From Sulfurospirillum sp. UBA1314 (GTDB taxonomy: Bacteria > Campylobacterota > Campylobacteria > Campylobacterales > Sulfurospirillaceae): a stretch of 21,752 bases of DNA. The first letter of the stretch is position 1, and every line of letters starts with the position of its first letter. Made by a program: the position numbers and the translations under genes. The notes under the pieces are model-generated. The model was not told where the DNA came from. It searched no databases and saw only the letters and a program-made list of their open reading frames with translations. Shown here piece by piece: positions 15,604-21,752 of the stretch. The DNA lies in assembly GCA_002307095.1 (NCBI GenBank), contig DBTO01000010.1, forward strand, positions 1 to 21,752, written 5' to 3'.

Positions 15604-16905
15604 TTACTGAAAAAACATCGTTTCAATCTGCTGCATTTTCGTAAGTGACAAATCTCCTGTTAAGGCTAAAAGGTTTAGCTCATTAAGAAGCATTTCATAA
15701 AAAGTAATTGCTAGTTCACTTTTCATTGATTGAAATTTTGTTTCAGCTTCTAGAATATCTACTTGGCTTTTTGTACCCTCTTTTTCCCCTTGTCGTATAG
15801 CTAATAGATACATTTGAGCAGAATGCTTCGCTTCTTCTAAAACGCCAATACTTTCCAATAAGGATTCTCGTTGTGTCCAAATGTCTTCAAATTGATCTAA
15901 TATTTGTGTATTAACGGCATTGAAGTTTTCTGAAGCTGCATGAAAAAGCAAAGTTGCTTCTTGAACTCTGGATTTTGTGTATCCTCCTTGATATAAAGGA
16001 ACACTAATCTGAACCATCGCCTTATTGTCATATCTATGAGCGACAAGATCATTGGTATAGTTTTGTGCTTTACTCACAACTAAATCTACTTTGGGGTAAT
16101 GTTCATACTTACGTATATCCATCTCCAATCTAGCCGCGTCTTTAGAGAGTTCCGCAATTTTACTATCTTTGTTATTTTCCTGCAGGCGCTTTTTCCAAAG
16201 GGATTTAGCTTTAGAAAATTTTTGAATATCATAGTTACCTTCGTAAGATAGCACTTGATGAACACTCTGCCCTATTAAGCGTTCTAACTTAGCTTTTTCA
16301 GCTTGAAATTCTCTCTTCTTAGCAACATAGTCTACCAACGCTTTGTCTTTATTCGCTTTTGCATCAAGCATTTCAATTGTATTTGAAAATCCTAAAGGAA
16401 GCATACTAAGAATTTTTTGATACTTACTTTCATAAAAGATTTTCTGCGTATCAAGTTTTTCCATCTCCATTGAGATTTGTAAAACTTTAAAATAAGCCTT
16501 TGCAACATCAATACCTAATTGCTGTTCTTGCTGTGAAAGCTCTTCTTTAGAAGCATCATACCTTGTTTGGGATTGTTCAATAACATCAAGAATCTCAGGT
16601 CGATACAAGGGTTGAACCAACGATAATGAATAGGTTTTATACATCTCAGAGGTGCTTTCACTATTGTAATATGTTTCGTATTCATATTTACCGCCTGAGC
16701 CTGTTAAATCGATTTTGGGATAGAGTTTTGATTTAGCTTGCTCAATGCCCTCAGCTGTCGCATCTGTTTTATAACTTTGTGCTTTATACTTTGGGGCATA
16801 CGAGAGGGCTAATTCATAGGCTTGATAAAGATGTAATGATTCGTCATTCGCATGGGCTAAGGATACGCAGAACCAAAGCAAGGAAATTAATCCTTTTTTG
16901 ATCAT
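15604..16905 (-). CDS. tolC: TolC-family outer-membrane channel of a type I secretion system
   Basis: The 433-residue protein has a signal peptide (1-19, ending SLAHA) and two outer-membrane-efflux-protein repeats with long helices. Landmarks include LYQAYELALSYAPKYKAQ near the N-terminus, YPKIDLTGSGG, VQPLYRPEI, and in the second half the paired segments YPKVDLVVSKAQNY and ISVPLYQGGYTKSRVQEA. It would trimerise into the outer-membrane exit duct. The start forms an ATGA overlap with the end of the hlyD-like gene, so the two are translationally coupled. It is the last gene of the secretion operon. Confidence 0.92.
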   Translation of the reverse strand: MIKKGLISLLWFCVSLAHANDESLHLYQAYELALSYAPKYKAQSYKTDATAEGIEQAKSKLYPKIDLTGSGGKYEYETYYNSESTSEMYKTYSLSLVQPLYRPEILDVIEQSQTRYDASKEELSQQEQQLGIDVAKAYFKVLQISMEMEKLDTQKIFYESKYQKILSMLPLGFSNTIEMLDAKANKDKALVDYVAKKREFQAEKAKLERLIGQSVHQVLSYEGNYDIQKFSKAKSLWKKRLQENNKDSKIAELSKDAARLEMDIRKYEHYPKVDLVVSKAQNYTNDLVAHRYDNKAMVQISVPLYQGGYTKSRVQEATLLFHAASENFNAVNTQILDQFEDIWTQRESLLESIGVLEEAKHSAQMYLLAIRQGEKEGTKSQVDILEAETKFQSMKSELAITFYEMLLNELNLLALTGDLSLTKMQQIETMFFQ

Positions 16906-18281
16906 CGCTCTCTTCCTGATTCATGCCACGCTTTTTGTACAGGGGATAGTAGATATTCCATAACGGTGCGCTTGCCTAAATGAATTTCACAAACGGTTTG
17001 CATACCTGATGTGAGATTGAGTATTTTGTCATCCAAGTGTATTTGCTGAGCATTCAATTTAATTAAAGCCTTATAGTTCATTATCATTGTTTGTTGTTGA
17101 GGAGACGAATTACTATTGCTAGAGGTGTCCATTTGAGGTTGTTGTGATTGGATAGAATCCGCTCCAACATGAATAACTTCTCCTTCTATCATGCCGTATT
17201 TTTGGAAAGGATAGGCAGTTAGTTTTATCTTAACCTCTTGTCCAGGATGCACAAATCCTACATCTTCATTTTTAATCATAATCTCTGCTTGAAGCGGATC
17301 ATCATAAGGAACTAAAGACATTAAAACAGAACCTGGGGAAACAACAGAGCCTTGCGTATGTGTGGCAAGATCTTTAATAATCCCACTTTGAGGAGCTTTT
17401 AACTCTAAAAGAGTGGCTTTATGAAGATTTTTTCCCCACTCTTGGATTAATTTATTATATTGGGATTGGGCATCGGAGCGCTCATTTTCAAGTTGACTAT
17501 TATGATTGGAGGTAATTTGCGCTAAACGCTTTTCTGAAGCTTTTACAGCAGATATTAGTCCTTGTACTGTTGATTTTTGGGCACGAAAATCTTGCTCTTT
17601 TTCGATTCGTTCACGCTCTTTATCTTGTGCTTCGATTTGGCTTACAAAACCCTCTTTTGCAAGCTTATCAAACGAAGTAGCATTGCGCTGATATAACGGT
17701 AATGTCTGTGCTAGTTTTTCTAAGACCTCTTTAGCGGAAGAGAGATCATGTTGGACTTTTTGAAGGTTTTGCACTTCTTGAGAAAAAGCATCTTCATAAG
17801 CTTGTAGATTTGCCTCATAGTGTTGTTTTGTTTTAAAAAAAAGATCTTGTGGATCTTCGGGTAATTGCACAAACTTACCTTTACCAAGTTCTGCATCAAT
17901 TCTTCTTAATTGCAATGCTCTGAGTCTCATTTCACCTTCAACACTTTGGGTATCTGAAAGTGTACTGTTAGCATCCATTCGCATGAGAACATCACCTTGT
18001 TGAACAGACTGCCCTTCATGCACCAAAATTTCTTGCACAATACCCCCATCAACAGGTTGTACAATCTTGACATAGGATTTTGGAATAAGCTTACCTTCTG
18101 CTGTTGCAACAATATCAAGCTTTCCAAAAATAGCCCATGCCAATAAAATACAAAAGAGCACAAGAACCAAATACAGAATGACTTTTGGCAATTTACGTGG
18201 AGGACTCTCCTGAATTGCCAAAAGCCTGGGAGCAAACTCTATCGCTTCTTTAGAAATCAGAGCAATGCGCGAATTGTCCAT
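16902..18281 (-). CDS. hlyD: HlyD-family membrane-fusion adaptor of a type I secretion system
   Basis: This 459-residue protein has one membrane helix (about 33-53), then the start of a lipoyl-like half motif (TAEGKLIPKSYVKIVQPVDG), a long coiled-coil hairpin (about 100-290), and the second lipoyl half (KAPQSGIIKDLATHTQGSVV). A beta-barrel domain and the HlyD C-terminus EIHLGKRTVMEYLLSPVQ complete it. It bridges the inner-membrane ABC exporter and TolC. An unusual Gln/Ser/Asn-rich insertion (about 374-398, containing SSNSNSSPQQQ) sits in the C-terminal domain. It lies 3 nt after the HlyC-like gene and overlaps tolC. The expected HlyB-type exporter partner is not encoded next to it. Confidence 0.92.
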   Translation of the reverse strand: MDNSRIALISKEAIEFAPRLLAIQESPPRKLPKVILYLVLVLFCILLAWAIFGKLDIVATAEGKLIPKSYVKIVQPVDGGIVQEILVHEGQSVQQGDVLMRMDANSTLSDTQSVEGEMRLRALQLRRIDAELGKGKFVQLPEDPQDLFFKTKQHYEANLQAYEDAFSQEVQNLQKVQHDLSSAKEVLEKLAQTLPLYQRNATSFDKLAKEGFVSQIEAQDKERERIEKEQDFRAQKSTVQGLISAVKASEKRLAQITSNHNSQLENERSDAQSQYNKLIQEWGKNLHKATLLELKAPQSGIIKDLATHTQGSVVSPGSVLMSLVPYDDPLQAEIMIKNEDVGFVHPGQEVKIKLTAYPFQKYGMIEGEVIHVGADSIQSQQPQMDTSSNSNSSPQQQTMIMNYKALIKLNAQQIHLDDKILNLTSGMQTVCEIHLGKRTVMEYLLSPVQKAWHESGRER

Positions 18282-18284
18282 CCG

Positions 18285-18764
18285 TTATGCATCCTGTTTG
18301 GGAACATCCCATGCCATAACTTTGAGTGGTGGATTTGCCCCAAGAACAGGAACAAATCCTTGAACACGTTGATTTGGAAATAAAGCAAGAAGTTCTGCAA
18401 TGGTTTCATCTGTCTGTCCAAAAGGTGTTACGATATCCATAAGCCATACATGAGATCCACTTTGCCATTCATGAGGAGCAATCTTAGGCTGTCCTAAAAG
18501 AAGACGTTGGTGTACTTCATCGCTTACTTTTGCCCATGTGATAAAGGCAAAAGGAATCTGACTACGGGTATAAAGACGACATTGATCGAGAATAATTGGA
18601 GGCATAACAGTCCAATCCGTATCGGCAATAAACGTATATTTACGTAAAGGATCTTTCGCATAAAGCCACAAGGCTGGTCCTAAAATTGGTAATTTAGAAA
18701 GCGCTTTTTGCGCTTCCTTTAAATCACCTTCTGAAAATGGATGCTGTTTTTTTTCTTCTGACAT
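18285..18764 (-). CDS. HlyC/RTX toxin-activating acyltransferase-like protein
   Basis: The 159-residue product aligns by eye with HlyC along its core: LGPALWLYAKDPLRK matches LGHVSWLWASSPLHR, QCRLYTRSQIPFAFITWAKVS matches the following block, and EWQSGSHVWLMDIVTPFG matches DWTSGDRKWFIDWIAPFG. HlyC moves an acyl chain from acyl-carrier protein to Lys residues of the protoxin. The catalytic Asp92 of HlyC corresponds to Asp110, but HlyC His23 corresponds to Arg41, so a key residue is missing. About 28 extra residues precede the core. A strong ribosome site (AAGGGAGAA) precedes the ATG. It sits between the RTX gene and hlyD, so it presumably serves that RTX protein, enzymatically or as a chaperone-like factor. 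Confidence 0.82.
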   Translation of the reverse strand: MSEEKKQHPFSEGDLKEAQKALSKLPILGPALWLYAKDPLRKYTFIADTDWTVMPPIILDQCRLYTRSQIPFAFITWAKVSDEVHQRLLLGQPKIAPHEWQSGSHVWLMDIVTPFGQTDETIAELLALFPNQRVQGFVPVLGANPPLKVMAWDVPKQDA

Positions 18765-18780
18765 GTTTTATTCTCCCTTT

Positions 18781-21752
18781 TTAATAATGACATAAATCTT
18801 GTGTGTTAATAGCTTGTGCACTCGCGCCAAGTGATGGATTTTGAAGTATCGTTTGAGCAGAAGCTAATGCAACATTGGAGAGATCTCCAGATTTTGCATA
18901 ATTCCACGCTAAATCACCTCCCAATGCTGCAGAATCACTTGAGCTTAAATGAGCATCTAATAGTCCATTCATCGCATTCCAACTATTGAGGCGTGGATTG
19001 GCAGTTCGTGCTTCATCAAACGCTTCAACTAAAGCATGAAAATCAAATGTTTCGACATCAGGTTTCTCGGTAATCCCTACATGTAAAAATCCAAAATTGT
19101 ATTCATAGGTTGATGAAACCATTTGGAGCGTGTCAAAGTTTTGATTTTCCTCGCTAGTATACCAATTTTTCAATGTGACCTGTGAGTTGCATCCCATATT
19201 GAAAATAAGGTCATCCCCTTTTTTGCTCAGTTTGATATCATCAAGGTCAACGCCACTTAAGGAAAGTGTATTGTGTGCTCCTTGCGCAGGTAAGATTGTA
19301 TCGTATCCATCTCCATGATTAAAAGCAAAAACATTATAACCGGCTCCACCATTGAGCATGTCATCCCATGTACCACCTGCTATAAAGTCATTGCCGCTTC
19401 CAGCTTCAATGATATCTTTTCCACTCCCTCCAAGGAAGATGTTATTACCAGAAACATCTTTTAAGGTGTCATTCCCCGATGCTCCACTGAGAATGTCCGT
19501 ACCGCATCCACCATAGAGCGTATCGTTACCAATATCACCATAAAGGTAATCATTGCCACCTTCACCATAGATGGTATCACCACCGCTGTATGCGTACACA
19601 CTATCATTACCTGTTCCTGCATAGATAACATTACTGCGGCAATTTCCATAGATAATATCATCATTTCGTCCGGTTTGAACTGTGGTTTGCCAAGGTGTTG
19701 CATAGGTGATTTGTGTTTTAATGAGTAAATCATCGAGCGTTTTACTGCTACCATCAGCAAACGTAAAATGCTCAATCGGAGATACTAAGTGCCCGTATTT
19801 ATCTTGCGTTACTTCAAAGTTAAATCCTTGATCGGGTTGCTCGCATCCACCTTCATTCAAGATTCTAACCTGCGCAGTGAGTATGCCATTGATATTCACA
19901 ATACGAAGCGCTACGTTATCAAGTGATAAACCTTGTGTAAATTTAACCGTGTCATTACCTTGTGTTTCAATGATCGTATCTAATCCATCACCAAGGTTAT
20001 AAATGAACGTATCATTACCGACACCTCCCAAAAGGGTATCGTTTCCAGTTCCTCCTTCTAACGTATCATTGCCACCTTTACCATCAATATAATCATCACC
20101 TGCTCCACCAAAAATATAATTGTCTGCATCATTTCCAATCAGTGTGTTATTGGCACTATTGCCACCTGCATTGATGGAACCATCTCCTATCATAATAAGA
20201 TTCTCGACGTTTTCTGGAAGTACATAACTCACTGTTGAGTAAATGGTATCGATACCTTCATTGTAGTTTTCAATGACTTTATCTTGCTCACTATCCACAT
20301 AGTAGCTATCGTTGCCTTGGGCACCCAACATGGTATCGACACCTGCTTTACCATCAATGATGTTGTCTAAAGCATTCCCTTGGATGGTATTGTCCAAATC
20401 ATTTCCTGTTGCACTTTGTGCATGATCGCCAACGAGTGTGAGATTTTCAACATTATTAGATAATGTGTAAGAGACACTTGAAATGACGCTGTCAATGCCT
20501 TCTGCTTGCATTTCAACGATACTATCCGAAGTATGATCAACATAGTAAAGATCATCACCCTTGCCACCTATCATCGTATCAGCACCTGCTTTTCCATCTA
20601 AGATATTAGAAGCACTATTGCCGACTAAAACATTATCGAGTTCGTTACCGTACGCATTGATGCTTTCTTCCCCAATAAGCTCTAAACGCTCTACATTAGC
20701 TGAAGCTGTATAGGTTACAGATGAGCGAATGGTGTCATAACCTTCATTGACATTCTCAATCACCGTATCATTGATTGCCTCTACATAGTAAAGATCATCT
20801 CCAAGACCTCCTAACATCGTATCGCTTCCTGCTTTACCATCAAGAATGTTATTGCCAAGATTGCCCACAAGTGTGTTATCTAAACTATTGCCATCTCCTT
20901 GAAGGTTTTCTGAACCAACAAGTGTGAGGTTTTCGACATTATCGCTTAGGCTATAGCTTGCAGAAGCTATAACGTTATCAGTACCTTCATTGAGATTTTC
21001 AATAATGTGATCTTCTGTATTATCAACATAGTACGTATCATCACCCTCTTTTCCAACCAGTGTATCGATACCCTCTTTGCCATCAAGAATATTAGAAGCA
21101 TTATTACCAAGTAAAACGTTACTCAATTCGTTGCCGTATGCATTGATGCTTTCTTCGCCTAAAAGCTCTAAACGTTCAACGTTGGCTGAAGCCGTATAGG
21201 TTACAGAGGAACGAATGGTGTCATAGCCTTCATTGGTATTTTCAACAACAGTATCATTGCTGTTATCGACATAGTAAATATCATCTCCAAGACCACCTAA
21301 CATCGTATCTGCGCCCGCTTTTCCATCAAGGATATTAGCAGCACTGTTACCAATAAGGATATTAGCTAGCTCATTACCTATCGCATTAATCGACTGATCA
21401 CCACGTAAAGTGAGGTTTTCGACATTATCGCTTAGCGTTGTCGAAACAGATGCGATAACTTGATCTGTGCCTTCACTCAGTTTTTCAACGATACTATCTG
21501 CAACGTTATCAACGTAATAAGTATCATCGCCTGCTTCCCCTAACATGATATCAGCACCTAAACCTCCATCAAGGATATTAGCAGCACTGTTACCCACTAA
21601 AGTATTACCAAGTTCATTTCCATAAGCATTAATAGTATCACTGCCTAAAAGTTCTAAACGTTCAACGTTGGCTGAAGCCGTATAGGTTACAGAGGAACGA
21701 ATGGTGTCATAGCCTTCATTGACATTCTCAACAACAGTATCATTGCTGTTAT
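18781..21752 (-). CDS. Large RTX calcium-binding protein, N-terminus beyond the window
   Basis: The frame is open from the right edge to the TAA at 18781, giving about 989 residues of the C-terminal part; the true start is outside. The visible part has 81-residue modules built around ILDGKAGADTMLGG.GDD.YY and NVE.L.L.G...NA.GN.L.N.L.GN, then RTX nonapeptides (GGxGNDxLx type) in two blocks. A 110-residue linker separates the blocks, and the last about 180 residues include SQVTLKNWYT and a tail without Cys-free bias, ending QDLCHY. Such proteins are exported by type I systems through a C-terminal signal and fold on Ca2+ outside. The role could be adhesin, surface-layer, enzyme or toxin; the missing N-terminus would decide. 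It is the first visible gene of the secretion operon. Confidence 0.88.
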   Translation of the reverse strand, partial: NSNDTVVENVNEGYDTIRSSVTYTASANVERLELLGSDTINAYGNELGNTLVGNSAANILDGGLGADIMLGEAGDDTYYVDNVADSIVEKLSEGTDQVIASVSTTLSDNVENLTLRGDQSINAIGNELANILIGNSAANILDGKAGADTMLGGLGDDIYYVDNSNDTVVENTNEGYDTIRSSVTYTASANVERLELLGEESINAYGNELSNVLLGNNASNILDGKEGIDTLVGKEGDDTYYVDNTEDHIIENLNEGTDNVIASASYSLSDNVENLTLVGSENLQGDGNSLDNTLVGNLGNNILDGKAGSDTMLGGLGDDLYYVEAINDTVIENVNEGYDTIRSSVTYTASANVERLELIGEESINAYGNELDNVLVGNSASNILDGKAGADTMIGGKGDDLYYVDHTSDSIVEMQAEGIDSVISSVSYTLSNNVENLTLVGDHAQSATGNDLDNTIQGNALDNIIDGKAGVDTMLGAQGNDSYYVDSEQDKVIENYNEGIDTIYSTVSYVLPENVENLIMIGDGSINAGGNSANNTLIGNDADNYIFGGAGDDYIDGKGGNDTLEGGTGNDTLLGGVGNDTFIYNLGDGLDTIIETQGNDTVKFTQGLSLDNVALRIVNINGILTAQVRILNEGGCEQPDQGFNFEVTQDKYGHLVSPIEHFTFADGSSKTLDDLLIKTQITYATPWQTTVQTGRNDDIIYGNCRSNVIYAGTGNDSVYAYSGGDTIYGEGGNDYLYGDIGNDTLYGGCGTDILSGASGNDTLKDVSGNNIFLGGSGKDIIEAGSGNDFIAGGTWDDMLNGGAGYNVFAFNHGDGYDTILPAQGAHNTLSLSGVDLDDIKLSKKGDDLIFNMGCNSQVTLKNWYTSEENQNFDTLQMVSSTYEYNFGFLHVGITEKPDVETFDFHALVEAFDEARTANPRLNSWNAMNGLLDAHLSSSDSAALGGDLAWNYAKSGDLSNVALASAQTILQNPSLGASAQAINTQDLCHY
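19327..19623 (-). repeat. Block of eleven RTX nonapeptide repeats
   Basis: Eleven consecutive nonapeptides run from YAGTGNDSV to NGGAGYNVF, following the GGxGxDxUx pattern with several degenerate copies (SGASGNDTL, KDVSGNNIF, AGGTWDDML). They form the Ca2+-binding parallel beta-roll near the C-terminus. A shorter block with GGAGDDYID, GGTGNDTLL and GGVGNDTFI lies at about 20008-20118. Confidence 0.85.
20119..21752 (-). repeat. Tandem 243-bp coding modules with a 486-bp higher-order period
   Basis: Six complete 81-residue modules (boundaries near 21576, 21333, 21090, 20847, 20604, 20361 and 20119) and one partial module at the right edge encode part of the RTX protein. Two types alternate: type B with ASANVERLEL and EGYDTIRSS, type A with DNVENLTL and EGTD/EGID. 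Successive B copies lie exactly 486 bp apart (21661, 21175, 20689). The array probably continues past the window. Confidence 0.85.

Noticed and set aside
20119..21752. CRISPR or transposon-type direct repeats
   Set aside because: The periodicity is exactly 243 bp and lies in frame in an RTX coding sequence, so it reflects protein modules.
1..21752. tRNA, rRNA or insertion sequences
   Set aside because: I looked for cloverleaf-like arms, rRNA motifs and terminal inverted repeats flanking transposase frames and found none; a covariance search would be needed to exclude small cases.

Overview
The window is AT-rich bacterial DNA with very tight gene packing. It most resembles a member of the Campylobacterota, and a Sulfurospirillum-like anaerobe is my best guess. 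The reasons are the short ExbB/ExbD/TonB set, the codon usage, and a CobN-like protein of the kind I associate with anaerobes. This assignment is inference, because no rRNA or marker gene is present.

Left part (1-14900). The N-terminal 33 codons of an unrecognised gene run off the left edge on the minus strand. An AT-rich intergenic region with a Fur-box-like sequence follows. From 393 to 14847 there are twelve co-directional genes that look like one operon; 8 of the 11 junctions overlap and the largest gap is 15 nt. In order they are: TonB-dependent outer-membrane receptor, periplasmic binding protein, FecCD/BtuC-type permease, its ATPase, a second ABC pair of the ABC-2 exporter type (ATPase and permease), a 1250-residue CobN/BchH-family chelatase large subunit, ChlI-like and ChlD-like AAA+ subunits, then ExbB, ExbD and TonB. 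The operon therefore encodes a complete route from outer membrane to cytoplasm, its own energising complex, a three-subunit tetrapyrrole metal chelatase and a possible efflux pump. I infer that it imports a (metallo)tetrapyrrole such as heme or a corrinoid, or a related metal complex, and inserts, removes or exchanges the metal in the cytoplasm. The layout recalls hmu heme loci with the CobN-like HmuS, but here the chelatase ATPase subunits and an exporter are added. I see no cobalamin riboswitch. A hairpin after tonB probably ends the operon.

Middle (14848-15603). This 756-nt region has no intact gene. It holds a 33-codon C-terminal relic of an HlyD-family protein with its own downstream hairpin, and a candidate small RNA on the plus strand (extended -10 promoter, three hairpins, strong terminator-like stem).

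Right part (15604-21752, minus strand). This is a type I secretion operon: a large RTX protein cut by the right edge, an HlyC-like acyltransferase in which the expected catalytic His is Arg, an HlyD-type adaptor and a TolC-type outer-membrane channel. No HlyB-type ABC exporter gene lies in the visible part. The RTX protein carries 81-residue modules arranged as an alternating A/B pair, giving a 486-bp higher-order DNA repeat, followed by classical calcium-binding nonapeptides.
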